Shown piece after piece: positions 1 through 9,288 of a stretch of DNA of 49,961 nucleotides. Origin of the DNA: Hyphomicrobiales bacterium (lineage in GTDB: Bacteria > Pseudomonadota > Alphaproteobacteria > Rhizobiales > Rhizobiaceae); assembly GCA_900474095.1 (NCBI GenBank), contig UCOA01000072.1:1-49961 (forward strand), in the 5' to 3' direction. A program made the translations under genes and the position numbers. The notes below the pieces were generated by a model that made no database searches, was not told where the DNA came from, and was given only the letters and a program-made list of their open reading frames with translations. Every line of letters starts with the position of its first letter. The stretch's first letter is position 1.

Positions 1-299
1 ACTTGCGCTCCTCCTTTCGACCGGTTTTCGAGGAAAGAAATATGATCAGGCTGGCCGCTTTTCAAGAAGTCAGAAGCCCGCCACCACGGTATAACAACCG
101 GCTTCCGTGCCGCCCCGCCGTGGCAAAGCAGATTGCTACTCTCCACCGTTTGGGCTGCTTGTTTTCGCGTCAGAGAGATCCCCAGATATACGGCGACGCG
201 CAATAATTCATCATCAATAGCTAATGCACATTTTTTAAGCGCACCGCAAATATGATATTTGTCTCGTAAATTCAAGCATATATGGATCTGGTACAAAAC
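1..299. other. Upstream region of nrtA, no confident gene
   Basis: No recognisable gene. On the minus strand a frame stays open from about position 265 to the left edge and could be the start of a gene truncated by the window, but it lacks an ATG with a Shine-Dalgarno sequence and I recognise no domain in it. The DNA just upstream of the sigma-54 promoter is where an NtrC-type enhancer would lie. Scattered GCAC half-sites occur near 225-245, but I see no clear NtrC dyad. Confidence 0.3.
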
Positions 300-315
300 T
301 GGCACGACGTTTGCT
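300..315 (+). promoter_or_regulatory. Sigma-54 (RpoN) -24/-12 promoter of the nrt operon
   Basis: The sequence TGGCACG-ACGT-TTGCT fits the RpoN consensus TGGCACG-N4-TTGCW at every fixed position, with GG at 301-302 and GC at 313-314, the required 12-bp offset. Transcription would start near 325, about 175 nt upstream of the first gene. In proteobacteria such promoters need an enhancer-binding activator; NtrC is the natural candidate for a nitrate importer. The motif is seen directly; the activator is inferred. Confidence 0.85.
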
Positions 316-324
316 TTTCATTAT

Positions 325-500
325 TTGCTTCGATCAACGGCGATTTGAAGCGAGCGAGGGCGTTGATAGCGCCTGCCAAAGACACCGACGTCGCAAGGCC
401 TTTGCCTCCCAAGGGGTTCCTCCCGACCCCAGGAGCGCAATGTCCAAGCGGCGTTTTTTTGTCGGTTTTCGACCGGCCAACATATTGAGGGAACGCGCGC
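325..500 (+). promoter_or_regulatory. Long structured 5' leader of nrtA
   Basis: The predicted transcript has a ~175-nt untranslated leader. It holds several short self-complementary stretches, for example around 393-406 and 415-430 and a CGGT/ACCG stem around 463-475, and a run of seven T at 454-460. Nitrate-assimilation operons of proteobacteria are often controlled by ANTAR proteins (NasR/NasT) that antiterminate in such leaders. The stem just before the T run is weak by eye, so the riboregulatory role is a hypothesis. Confidence 0.3.
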
Positions 501-1793
501 ATGACCAAGACTTCGATCGGCGGACTAACCCGCCGCAGCCTGCTGAAGACCACCGCGACGGCCGCCATGGTCGGTGCCGCGAAGACGCTATTTCCCTCCG
601 GTGCTTTCGCCCAGGGCGCCGGACCGGAAACTGCGAGGGCCGTTCTCGGCTTCATCGCCCTTACCGATTCCGCCCCGCTCGTCATCGCCAAGGAAAAGGG
701 CTTTTTTGACAAGCACGGCATGACCGAAGTGGAGGTGGTGAAGCAGGCCTCCTGGGGCACCACGCGCGACAATCTGGTCCTCGGCTCGGCGGGCGCCGGT
801 ATCGATGGCGCCCATATTCTGACCCCAATGCCCTACCTCATCTCGACCGGCAAGGTGACCCAGAACAACCAGCCGCTGCCGATGGCGATCCTCACCCGCC
901 TCAATCTCGATGCCCAGGCGATCTCGGTTGGCGCAGCCTACGCCGATCTGAAGGTCGGCCTGGATGCCTCGGTCCTCAAGGATGCTTTCGCCAAAAAGAA
1001 AGCGGGCGGTGCGGCTGCCAAGGTCGCCATGACCTTCCCCGGCGGTACGCACGACCTCTGGATTCGCTACTGGCTCGCCGCCGCCGGCATCGATCCCGAC
1101 AAGGATGTGGAGACGATCGTCGTCCCGCCGCCGCAGATGGTGGCCAACATGAAGGTCGGCACTATGGACTGTTTCTGTGTCGGCGAGCCATGGAACGCAC
1201 AGCTCGTCAACCAGAAGATCGGATATACCGCCGTCAACACCGCCGAGATATGGGCCAAGCACCCGGAGAAATCCTTCGCGATGCGCGCCGACTGGGTCGA
1301 GAAGAACCCACGTGCTGCCAAGGCGCTCGTGATGGCGGTCGAAGAAGCCGCGCAGTGGTGCGACGATATGGCGAACAAGGACGAACTCGCCAAGATCGTC
1401 GGCAAGCGCAGCTGGTTCAATGTGCCTCCCAAGGACATCATCGGCCGGCTGAAGGGCGAATACGACTACGGCAACGGCAAGGTCATTGAGAACAGCCCGC
1501 ATCTCATGAAGTTCTGGGGTGATCACGCCTCCTACCCATTCCAGAGCCATGATGCCTGGTTCCTTACTGAGAACATCCGCTGGGGCAAGCTTGCACCGGA
1601 CACCGACATCAAGGGCCTCATCGCCAAGGTCAATCGTGAGGACATCTGGCGCGAGGCGGCCAAGGATCTCGGCATCGCCGACATCCCTGCCTCCACCTCG
1701 CGCGGTCCGGAGACCTTCTTCGACGGCAAGGTCTTCGACCCCGCCAATCCTGAAGCGTACCTGAAGAGCCTGGCAATCAGCCGCATCGCCTGA
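501..1793 (+). CDS. nrtA: Nitrate/nitrite/cyanate ABC transporter, substrate-binding protein (NrtA/CmpA family)
   Basis: A 430-aa periplasmic solute-binding protein. The N-terminus carries a twin-arginine signal (TRRSLLK at residues 10-16, then a hydrophobic stretch and an AFA-Q cleavage site near residue 38), so it should be exported folded by Tat. The segment reading GFIALTDSAPLVIAKEKGFF, and the later GGTHDLWIRYWLAAAGIDP and CVGEPWNAQ segments, are hallmarks of the NrtA/CmpA/CynA family that binds nitrate, nitrite, cyanate or bicarbonate. It is followed by a permease and an ATPase in the usual order. It lies behind a sigma-54 promoter, which favours a nitrogen substrate. No nitrate reductase or cyanase gene is next to it, so the exact ion is not settled. 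Confidence 0.92.
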   Translation: MTKTSIGGLTRRSLLKTTATAAMVGAAKTLFPSGAFAQGAGPETARAVLGFIALTDSAPLVIAKEKGFFDKHGMTEVEVVKQASWGTTRDNLVLGSAGAGIDGAHILTPMPYLISTGKVTQNNQPLPMAILTRLNLDAQAISVGAAYADLKVGLDASVLKDAFAKKKAGGAAAKVAMTFPGGTHDLWIRYWLAAAGIDPDKDVETIVVPPPQMVANMKVGTMDCFCVGEPWNAQLVNQKIGYTAVNTAEIWAKHPEKSFAMRADWVEKNPRAAKALVMAVEEAAQWCDDMANKDELAKIVGKRSWFNVPPKDIIGRLKGEYDYGNGKVIENSPHLMKFWGDHASYPFQSHDAWFLTENIRWGKLAPDTDIKGLIAKVNREDIWREAAKDLGIADIPASTSRGPETFFDGKVFDPANPEAYLKSLAISRIA

Positions 1794-1855
1794 GCCGCAG
1801 CGGCAGCCGGGTGTGAAACCCGGCTGCCCTGGACCAGAAACCGTAGGAGAACGGC

Positions 1856-2749
1856 ATGTCCGTCACCAATCTCAAGCTCAAATGGCAGGCGACGCCGCAG
1901 TCGTCGGCTCAGGTCATCGCTCTCCGGCACACGGCGAGCACCAGCATCGACCGCCGCCTGACGCGCTTTGCCGGTCAGATTGTCACGAACCTCCTTCCGT
2001 TGCTCGTGACGCTGATGGTCTTGGTCCTCGCCTGGCAGATCATCTGTTCGTCGCCGGAGTCGAGCCTGCCCTCCCCAACGCGGGTGCTTGAGGAGAGTTG
2101 GGAGCTGATCGCGCATCCCTTCTATACCGGCCAAGGTGTCGACCAGGGTCTCTTCTGGCACGTCTTCGCCAGCCTGAAGCGCGTCGCGCTCGGTTACACC
2201 CTGGCGGCCGCGGTGGGCGTGGCGCTTGGCACGCTCGTCGGCCAGAGCGCGCTCGCCATGCGAGGCCTCGACCCAATCTTCCAGGTCCTGCGAACCGTGC
2301 CGCCACTCGCCTGGCTGCCGCTTTCGCTGGCCGCCTTCCAGGACGGCAATCCCTCGGCAATCTTCGTCATCTTCATCACGGCGATCTGGCCAATCATCAT
2401 CAGCACCGCGGTCGGCATCCGCAACATTCCGCAAGACTATCAGAACGTCGCCAAGGTGCTGCGACTGAACGGCTTCGAATATTTCGGCATGATCATGCTG
2501 CCCGCCGCTGCCCCCTACATCTTCACAGGCCTGAGGATCGGCATTGGCCTCTCCTGGCTCGCGATCGTCGCTGCCGAGATGCTGATCGGCGGCGTCGGCA
2601 TCGGTTTCTTCATCTGGGACGCCTGGAACTCGTCGCTGATCAGCGACATCATCGTGGCGCTTATCTATGTCGGCATCGTCGGCTTCTTCCTTGACCGCAT
2701 AATCGCGCTCATCGGCCGCGCCGTTACCCGCGGCACGGCAAGCGCCTGA
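1856..2749 (+). CDS. nrtB: Nitrate/nitrite/cyanate ABC transporter, permease (NrtB family)
   Basis: A 297-aa inner-membrane permease of the BPD transport family. The start is supported by AGGAGA just upstream. There is a cytoplasmic N-terminal ~40 residues, a first membrane helix at about 45-65 (LLPLLVTLMVLVLAWQII), and then the transmembrane domain. The segment RTVPPLAWLPLSLAAFQDGNP and the EAA-like coupling loop around VAKVLRLNGFEYFGMIMLPAA are typical of NrtB/SsuC/TauC proteins. It lies 62 bp after nrtA and 18 bp before the ATPase gene, as one operon. Confidence 0.9.
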   Translation: MSVTNLKLKWQATPQSSAQVIALRHTASTSIDRRLTRFAGQIVTNLLPLLVTLMVLVLAWQIICSSPESSLPSPTRVLEESWELIAHPFYTGQGVDQGLFWHVFASLKRVALGYTLAAAVGVALGTLVGQSALAMRGLDPIFQVLRTVPPLAWLPLSLAAFQDGNPSAIFVIFITAIWPIIISTAVGIRNIPQDYQNVAKVLRLNGFEYFGMIMLPAAAPYIFTGLRIGIGLSWLAIVAAEMLIGGVGIGFFIWDAWNSSLISDIIVALIYVGIVGFFLDRIIALIGRAVTRGTASA

Positions 2750-2767
2750 AGATAAAGGAGACGTTTC

Positions 2768-3568
2768 ATGCCTAAGAGCTATCTCTCGCTTGAACTCATC
2801 GACAAGACCTTCGAACGTGGCGGCACCCGCACCGAGGTGCTGAAGCAAGTTTCGCTTACAGTCGACAAAGGCGAGTTCATTTCGATCATCGGCCATTCCG
2901 GCTGCGGCAAGTCGACCTTGCTCAACATCGTGGCAGGATTGACGCAGGCGACTACCGGCGTGGTGCTCCTCGACGACAAGGTGGTCGACGAGCCGGGACC
3001 GGACCGGGCCGTCGTCTTCCAGAACCACTCGCTGCTGCCGTGGCTGACGGTCTACGAAAACGTCCGGCTAGCCGTCAACAAGGTGTTTTCCGCAACGCGC
3101 AACAAGCGTGAACGCCATGACTGGACCATGCGCAACCTTGAGCTTGTGCAGATGGCGCATGCCGCCGACAAGCGCCCCTCCGAGATCTCCGGCGGCATGA
3201 AGCAGCGTGTCGGCATCGCCCGGGCGCTTGCTATGGAACCGAAGCTGTTGCTTCTCGACGAACCCTTCGGGGCGCTCGACGCGTTGACCCGCGCGCATCT
3301 GCAGGACCAGGTCATGCAGATCCACGCGACGCTTGGAAACACCGTCCTGATGATCACGCATGATGTCGACGAAGCGGTCCTGCTTTCCGACCGTATCGTC
3401 ATGATGACCAACGGACCATCTGCAGGGATCGGCGAAATCCTCGATGTGCCGCTCGCCCGCCCGCGCCGGCGCATCGAGCTCGCCTCTGATCGAACCTACC
3501 TGAAATGTCGCGAAGCGGTGCTCAAGTTCCTCCACGAGCGCCACCGCTTCGTCGAAGCTGCGGAATGA
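2768..3568 (+). CDS. nrtD: Nitrate/nitrite/cyanate ABC transporter, ATP-binding protein (NrtD type)
   Basis: A 266-aa ABC ATPase. It has Walker A GHSGCGKST (residues 42-50), a Q-loop in VVFQNHSLLPWLTVYENV, the signature SGGMKQR, Walker B LLLLDEPFGALD and the switch histidine in MITHDVDEA. It lacks the extra NrtA-like C-terminal domain found in cyanobacterial NrtC, so it corresponds to the NrtD/CmpD type. AAGGAG lies just before the ATG. It is the last gene of the nrt operon; the next 280 bp hold no gene and no obvious strong terminator. Confidence 0.9.
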   Translation: MPKSYLSLELIDKTFERGGTRTEVLKQVSLTVDKGEFISIIGHSGCGKSTLLNIVAGLTQATTGVVLLDDKVVDEPGPDRAVVFQNHSLLPWLTVYENVRLAVNKVFSATRNKRERHDWTMRNLELVQMAHAADKRPSEISGGMKQRVGIARALAMEPKLLLLDEPFGALDALTRAHLQDQVMQIHATLGNTVLMITHDVDEAVLLSDRIVMMTNGPSAGIGEILDVPLARPRRRIELASDRTYLKCREAVLKFLHERHRFVEAAE

Positions 3569-3850
3569 CACCCCTTTGGTCAGATCTCTGCGATCGACGA
3601 GCGAGCGTATTCAGAGCTTACTGCATGTCTCCTTAAATCGGAATCGATTTAACGATAAAAGTATGCAGCATTTTCAAAGCGCTACAGCGTCTTTTGCACG
3701 TCACTTTGACGCGCGGTACTGTAAACAAATAGATGGCGCCGGAACCCATGACGTATAAAGCACAATTCAAGAGAAGACCGATGCGTCGCAGAAAACTGCG
3801 GATTAGCAAAATGCCATGAAGCTTTTGCTCGTTGGCAAGAGCGATGCCCG

Positions 3851-4675
3851 TTATCGACAGCGTTCCAGAAACATTCGAATTAAGTCGGCCACCTTTTCAG
3901 GGGCTTCCCAATGAAGGTTATGGCCGTGGCCAGGAAGGGAAATGAACTCCGCGCCGGCGATGCCATCCTTCATCTTCGCCTGATGTTCCTCAGTCGCGAT
4001 CTCATCCTCCTCGCCACGCAGGATGAGCGTCGCCGCGGAAATATCCTGCAGCAGCGGCGACGGATCATAGGCAAGCTGTTCGTAACAGATTGAACGCCAG
4101 ATTCGTGACGGCATCGCGGCGCTTTCGCGGCGCGCATGGGCCAGGAAACACTCGTCAACCGGAACTGCGCCGGAACACCATTCCCGGATGAATGTGCTCT
4201 CTGGATCAATCGGATCGCGGAGCATCTGGATGTTCTCCCATAACCGCCCCCGACGCTCGCGCAATGCGGCGGATGTGGACATAAGAACGATTTTGCCGAC
4301 GATGCCGGGCCAGCGCTCAGCAATCGCCTGCGCGAGCCGGCCCCCAAGCGAATGGCCGACTACGTGCGTCCGCGCAAGGCCCAGAACCTCTATCAGGAAC
4401 CGGACATCATTCGCCATCTCGGGAATAGTGTAGCAACCTTCAGGCTTGTCCGAATTCCCGTGACCGCGCAGGTCTGGCGCTATGACGCGAAAGCCCGTTG
4501 CGAGATAAGGCGCGGAGAGGCTCCAGCTTCGGGCGCTGTCTGTAAACCCGTGTAGCAGGATGATGGGCGCGCCGTTGGGTTCGCCCATCTCGACGTACGC
4601 GAGTCGGACCCCATTGGGCAGCTCGGCGGACCGCTTCAGCGCTAAAAAGTGCTCTTGGGAAATCGCTTCAACCAC
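3851..4675 (-). CDS. Alpha/beta hydrolase
   Basis: Alpha/beta-hydrolase fold enzyme with the oxyanion segment LLHGFTDSARSW, a DLRGHGNSDKP motif, the nucleophile elbow GHSLGG, an acidic residue in GEEDEIA and the catalytic histidine in PGHGHNLHWEAPE, which completes a Ser-Asp-His triad. The frame is open up to 4870, but those extra ~65 residues look non-coding in character. A GTG at 4675 preceded by GAGGG at good spacing gives a 274-aa protein of normal family length, so I chose it. Substrate unknown; family members include esterases, haloperoxidase-like enzymes and C-C hydrolases. It is not linked to either neighbouring operon. Confidence 0.8.
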   Translation of the reverse strand: MVEAISQEHFLALKRSAELPNGVRLAYVEMGEPNGAPIILLHGFTDSARSWSLSAPYLATGFRVIAPDLRGHGNSDKPEGCYTIPEMANDVRFLIEVLGLARTHVVGHSLGGRLAQAIAERWPGIVGKIVLMSTSAALRERRGRLWENIQMLRDPIDPESTFIREWCSGAVPVDECFLAHARRESAAMPSRIWRSICYEQLAYDPSPLLQDISAATLILRGEEDEIATEEHQAKMKDGIAGAEFISLPGHGHNLHWEAPEKVADLIRMFLERCR

Positions 4676-5028
4676 ACGTTCACCCTCATGCTGAATTGAT
4701 ACTAGGTGACTGCGGCAATTATCCTGGATGCCGTTGGCTACGATGCCGAAGAAACGGTCCAGTCGAACCGTGACTGCATTGTAGCATCTGCTACATAACC
4801 AGTCGCGGGTCGGTGTCCCGCCTGCGGGGAAACGAGCAATTTGCCGTCTGCCGATCGGCGATTTGATCATTACCCCTTCCTATTTGCTCGAGATCGAGGT
4901 CCTCGGCACGGACGCCTAGTCAGCTTCGCTGTCCAAGTCGGCCTTATGCGTCTCGCTTCCCTTCTTTTCGTCCTGCCGAAAACAAAAAGGCAGGCTGTTG
5001 AAGCATCGAGCGTTATCGCCTTGGCCAA

Positions 5029-7047
5029 CTACTCGAGACCTATTTCAACTGCATCGGGAACTGTCTGTTTGAGAACTTCGGCAATACTCAACCGACCACG
5101 CGCTGAAATGCTGGGCTCCTGGGCGATTTTAGCCTCAACCGTTTCTCGGAGCCGTTCTGCCGTGGGTTTTAGTCTCGCCTCGATCTCAACAATCCTGGCA
5201 GCTTCCGTACGGCTCTCCGTTGTGGCAATACCTTTCCTGTAAGGATCTTTTCCAGTCTCGTCGATCGCCGACAAACCTCGTGCGATCACCAAAGGCACGT
5301 CCTCATAACCGATGGTTGCAACGTTTGGTGTAACGTCGGCGTCACCCGCACGCGGAGAACCGTACTCGGCTTCGGTTGCCGGTACTGGAAGCGAGGGAAC
5401 AAAATCCGCTTCCGGGACGACGGGCTGGTACTCGACGGAGAGGCGCGCGGCCATCTTGAACGGAGCTACTGCGTGATACTTGAGCTTGCTGCCGAATATA
5501 GGACGCTGACCTTCAACCAGCAGGATCATTCGATCCTCGGGCATCTGACGGACTTCCTGTGGCATCATCAGGTCCCGTTCGCGAATTTGCTCGACTTTTG
5601 TCCGGCGCGGCCGGCCCATCATTTCCAGCGTACGGGATTCCGATTTGTACCTGATGGTCTTCTTGCCAAGCGCGCGGGACGCGTACTCGGCCGTGACCTG
5701 GTCATTTGCGCCGAGTATAAGCTGCAAACCGCAATTGCCGAGGAGGGAATGACGGGACGTCTCGCCATAAATCTCGTCGAGGTTTTTGAGGTCCTGAATG
5801 ATGAAGGCCATCTTGATGTTGTAGCCAGCCACATAGGGCAGCTTGTTCATGATCTCGTCCATCTTCTTGAGCTGCCTGAACTCGTCGAGGAGGAAATAGG
5901 CGGGCAGGGCGCCTGGATCAAACTCACGTGTGAGGAGATCCATGCTTTGCTGCACGAACAGGGTGAGGAGCGGCCGCAGGATGGTGATGTCGCTGATATT
6001 TGGAGCAAGGTAAATCGTCACAGGCCTGCGGCGCATCGATGCAAGATCGATGTCGGTTACGTTGGTTGCGGCGATCACCCGCTCATTGCGAAACGGCTGC
6101 ATCGCCCTTTGTATATCCAGGAGCGCTGATCGCGCTGCGCGCTCATTCAGGGAGATGTAGGCGTTGAAGCTGTCAGTCGTGAATCTCGAAAGGTCGGGTT
6201 CCTTCTCCTTGATCAGCTTCATCAGCGTCTGCAGATCAACGCCTGCATTGAAGATGCTGTTCACCTCGCCCAGATTGCGTCGGTTCTTGTAATGGGTGCT
6301 TTCAAGCACGTAGCTGATGACGCCGGCGATCACCTGCTGGGCGGTGCCCTGCCACACCGCGTTTTCCGAGCCGATGGTTTCGGGAATGAGGATGCTCGCC
6401 ATATTCTGGATATCGATCGTGCGGCTTCCGCGACCTTGCCGGACGAAGTCCAGCGGGTTCCATCGATGGGTCTTCTTCCCGCCCGGCGAGAACAGAAAGA
6501 CCTGATGGCCATTCGACCTCCGATAGCCAGCCGTATGCTGGAAGATCTCTCCCTTGAGATCTGTGACGATCATGGATCCGGGAAAGGTCAGCGCGTTAGG
6601 GATGACATAGCCAACGCCCTTGCCAGAGCGCGTCGGGCCGATGACGAGATGATGCCGATCATCCTGCCGTCGCAGAATGTTGCGGCCGAGCCGCCCCAAT
6701 ATATGGCCTTCCCTCCGAAACCACTTTCCCGCCCGGAGCGAGGCGACGTCCTGAAACGCAGCGTCGCCGAGCGGATTGGAGGGGCTGCGAAGACCAAAGA
6801 CGGCGGCCGCGCCTGCAATCACCAGCGCTGGCAACAAAGCACCAAGGGCCGCGACCTGCAGAGACCGATTGTCGAAATAGCGCACTAGCTGTTGGAACGG
6901 CGCGAACGGATTTGCGGTCACCGTCAACTGCAGCACTCGACCATCCTGATAGAGGAGCTGCAGGATGACAGCGTAGCTCAGCATCCATACCGCAACCGCA
7001 ATGAGGCAACAGAAAAGCAGGTAAGCCGCCAAAAAGGTCCTGTTCAT
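5029..7047 (-). CDS. virD4: VirD4/TraG-type coupling protein of the type IV secretion system
   Basis: A 672-aa inner-membrane coupling ATPase that recruits substrates to the type IV channel. Two N-terminal membrane segments (about 5-33 and 63-85) precede the P-loop domain with Walker A GPTRSGKG (137-144) and Walker B YFLLDEF (384-390). The ~120 residues after the ATPase core are acidic and low in conserved motifs and form a C-terminal extension, the region that in VirD4 proteins often contacts substrates. The start codon overlaps the virB11 stop by 4 nt, so it is co-transcribed as the last gene of the virB operon rather than lying in a separate virD operon as on Ti plasmids. Confidence 0.93.
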   Translation of the reverse strand: MNRTFLAAYLLFCCLIAVAVWMLSYAVILQLLYQDGRVLQLTVTANPFAPFQQLVRYFDNRSLQVAALGALLPALVIAGAAAVFGLRSPSNPLGDAAFQDVASLRAGKWFRREGHILGRLGRNILRRQDDRHHLVIGPTRSGKGVGYVIPNALTFPGSMIVTDLKGEIFQHTAGYRRSNGHQVFLFSPGGKKTHRWNPLDFVRQGRGSRTIDIQNMASILIPETIGSENAVWQGTAQQVIAGVISYVLESTHYKNRRNLGEVNSIFNAGVDLQTLMKLIKEKEPDLSRFTTDSFNAYISLNERAARSALLDIQRAMQPFRNERVIAATNVTDIDLASMRRRPVTIYLAPNISDITILRPLLTLFVQQSMDLLTREFDPGALPAYFLLDEFRQLKKMDEIMNKLPYVAGYNIKMAFIIQDLKNLDEIYGETSRHSLLGNCGLQLILGANDQVTAEYASRALGKKTIRYKSESRTLEMMGRPRRTKVEQIRERDLMMPQEVRQMPEDRMILLVEGQRPIFGSKLKYHAVAPFKMAARLSVEYQPVVPEADFVPSLPVPATEAEYGSPRAGDADVTPNVATIGYEDVPLVIARGLSAIDETGKDPYRKGIATTESRTEAARIVEIEARLKPTAERLRETVEAKIAQEPSISARGRLSIAEVLKQTVPDAVEIGLE

Positions 7048-8072
7048 GCGGTATGCCTGGCGAAGTAGATCTCCGAAACACCGCGGCGTCCGCCATCGCG
7101 ACGAAGCTGGATGACGACTGGAATGACCATCTGGATGTAAGACATCAGATCCTGCTTGGAGTAGCCGGACGACAATCCCGCTTGCTGCATCATCATTGCC
7201 AACTGTTCGTAGGCACCGAGCGGCGTGTCGGCGTGGACGGTCGACATGCTTCCTGGGTGACCAGTATTGATTGCGCGAAGGAAGGCAAAAGCCTCGGCGC
7301 CCCTGATTTCGCCGACGAACAGACGGTCAGGCCGCATGCGCAAAGACGCCTCGAGTAACGCCTGGATGCTGACATGTGCTGTGCCTTGATCGCCCCGCGA
7401 GGCCAAAAGATGGACGGCGTTCTTCTGCGGCGGAAACAGTTCGCGCGTATCCTCGAGTGTCAGGATGCGCTCGAAGGGGTCGATGGTCTTCAGGCAAGCG
7501 TTCAGGAACGTCGTCTTGCCAGTCGAGGTGCCACCGCTGATCAGGATCGAGAGCCTTTTGCGAATGGCAGCGTGAATAAAGTCGTAGATGCGCTCGGCGC
7601 GCAGGAGTTCGATCAGTTCACGTTCGACCTCGCTCAGACCGCCAACCGCAACCGACACCTTTTCCAACGAGCCATTGTCGCGATACTCTTCAAGGGTGAA
7701 GTTGCTGGTGACCTGTTTGCGGATCGAGATCGCGCCGCCTTCAACTGCTGCGGGCGGAAGCACGATCTGGATGCGCTCGCCTGACGGAAGTGCAGCGCTC
7801 AGGATTGGATTGATGCGGCTGATGAACTGGTGCGACGCGCCGGCGACGCGCTCGCCGATATTCTCGATCTCTGCCGCTGTGAGCGTTGGGATATGATGAT
7901 GTTCCATCACCTCCGCGCCGAGACGCTCTATATAGACATGGCCCGGCCGATTGACCGAAATCTCAACGACCGTGGGATCGGCAAGGAATGTGCGCAGCGG
8001 ATCGAGAGCCCGCTCCAGGAAATAATAGGGGCTGTTCTCAGCGGCTTTGATATTGGAAAAGGCCTCGCTCAT
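7044..8072 (-). CDS. virB11: VirB11 type IV secretion traffic ATPase
   Basis: A 342-aa hexameric ATPase of the secretion NTPase family that energises pilus assembly and substrate transfer at the cytoplasmic face. Walker A is GGTSTGKT (180-187). The Asp box is near LTLEDTREL, Walker B is in RPDRLFVGEIRGAEA, and the His box is GHPGSMSTVHAD. The N-terminal half holds the substrate-binding domain. The start overlaps the end of virB10 by 35 nt, indicating tight translational coupling. Confidence 0.93.
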   Translation of the reverse strand: MSEAFSNIKAAENSPYYFLERALDPLRTFLADPTVVEISVNRPGHVYIERLGAEVMEHHHIPTLTAAEIENIGERVAGASHQFISRINPILSAALPSGERIQIVLPPAAVEGGAISIRKQVTSNFTLEEYRDNGSLEKVSVAVGGLSEVERELIELLRAERIYDFIHAAIRKRLSILISGGTSTGKTTFLNACLKTIDPFERILTLEDTRELFPPQKNAVHLLASRGDQGTAHVSIQALLEASLRMRPDRLFVGEIRGAEAFAFLRAINTGHPGSMSTVHADTPLGAYEQLAMMMQQAGLSSGYSKQDLMSYIQMVIPVVIQLRRDGGRRGVSEIYFARHTA

Positions 8073-9288
8073 GCTTGATCTCCTTCAAGGCTTCCTCGAC
8101 CGGATCCGGATACATGGCAGAGAAATCGAGGTCCTGCCGGACATAGACGAAGATACGTTCGCCGTGATGAACGCGGATCGTCGGCGGGATCTTGAGGTTT
8201 TCTGCGAGCGCCTGATTAGCCATGTCGGAGAAGGTCTGGGCGATCGTCTCGCGGGCAAGTTCAGCGGCGCGATCGGAATCGGACTCGCCGTCCCCGCTGC
8301 GACTGAATTGGCCGCTGCCATAGCCGGTCAGGTAGCTCGATCCGGCACCCACAATCGACAAGAGGACAGCGGATCCGAAACGCTCGCGCCATTTGTTGTC
8401 GACGAGCCCGGTCAGCCCGGAGCGACCAAGGCTATCGGTGCCGAAGCTGTTCAGCCGGACCGACACGCCATCGTCGCGAAGAAGACGGGTCCAGATGACA
8501 AAGATGCGTTTCTGACCACGGGTCACCTCGGACTGATATTCGCCGATGAGCCGTGTGCCGGTCGGAATAAGCACCCGGCGTCCATCGAAAGAATAGACAT
8601 CCCGCGAGACGATGGCCCGAATCTGGCCTGGGAGATCACTGTTGATCGCGGTCTCAAGCAGGCCAGGAATCAACGTTCCCTCTGGGATCATCGCATCCAG
8701 GCGCCCGATTTGTCGCGCCTTTGCCGATCGGTCGCCAATTGCTGAGGCAGTCGCAAGGAACTTGCTGTTGCGATCCTCACCCGCGACGATCGGCCTGCCT
8801 TCATCGTTACCGGACGTGAGGGATCCTTGTCCATTGTCGGCTTTTGCAGTGTCCATAACGACCTGCCTTGACAGGAAACGCTTCGGAAACTCTTCTGCTT
8901 CCACAGGCTGGACCGGCGTTTCACCCGCAACCTCGACGACACCTGGCGGAGGCGGAACGTCGAACTCGGTGGTGTCCGCTGGTTCTTCCTTTTTCTCCTC
9001 GGGGGGAGGATCCGGCAAGGTTATGACCGGATCGGGCTCTCTTTCCGGTTGCTTCTGGTCGTCGCGCAGAAATGAGGGCGGCCGGAAGGTCGTCGTCGTA
9101 AACTCCTCGTCGCCTTTGACACTTTCAGGCAGGCGTTTTTCGGGTGCGAAGACGACGATATAGGCGAGTGCCGCGCCGACGAGGACAAGTGCGGCATATC
9201 CGACGACCTGCTTTCGCCGTGCTCGCCTGTCCTCCACCGCCGTCTCGTCGCCGGCCAGCATTGCTTCGAGTTCGGGAGACTGTTGCAT
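8038..9288 (-). CDS. virB10: VirB10 type IV secretion core-complex protein
   Basis: A 416-aa protein spanning inner and outer membranes. It has a short cytoplasmic tail, one membrane helix (about residues 29-46, VVGYAALVLVGAALAYIVVF), a proline- and acid-rich periplasmic linker (for example PDPVITLPDPPPEEKKEEP), then the conserved VirB10/TrbI barrel domain with MIPEGTLIPGLLETAINSDLPG, LIPTGTRLIGEYQSEV and the C-terminal RIFVYVRQDLDFS. It senses ATP use by VirB11/VirD4 and gates the outer-membrane pore with VirB7 and VirB9. It overlaps virB9 by 1 nt. Confidence 0.93.
   Translation of the reverse strand: MQQSPELEAMLAGDETAVEDRRARRKQVVGYAALVLVGAALAYIVVFAPEKRLPESVKGDEEFTTTTFRPPSFLRDDQKQPEREPDPVITLPDPPPEEKKEEPADTTEFDVPPPPGVVEVAGETPVQPVEAEEFPKRFLSRQVVMDTAKADNGQGSLTSGNDEGRPIVAGEDRNSKFLATASAIGDRSAKARQIGRLDAMIPEGTLIPGLLETAINSDLPGQIRAIVSRDVYSFDGRRVLIPTGTRLIGEYQSEVTRGQKRIFVIWTRLLRDDGVSVRLNSFGTDSLGRSGLTGLVDNKWRERFGSAVLLSIVGAGSSYLTGYGSGQFSRSGDGESDSDRAAELARETIAQTFSDMANQALAENLKIPPTIRVHHGERIFVYVRQDLDFSAMYPDPVEEALKEIKHERGLFQYQSR

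Noticed and set aside
1532-3028. Long minus-strand frame (498 codons) opposite nrtA-nrtD
   Set aside because: It is antisense to three well-supported nrt genes and has a His/Asp/Arg-rich composition typical of the complementary strand of GC-rich coding DNA.
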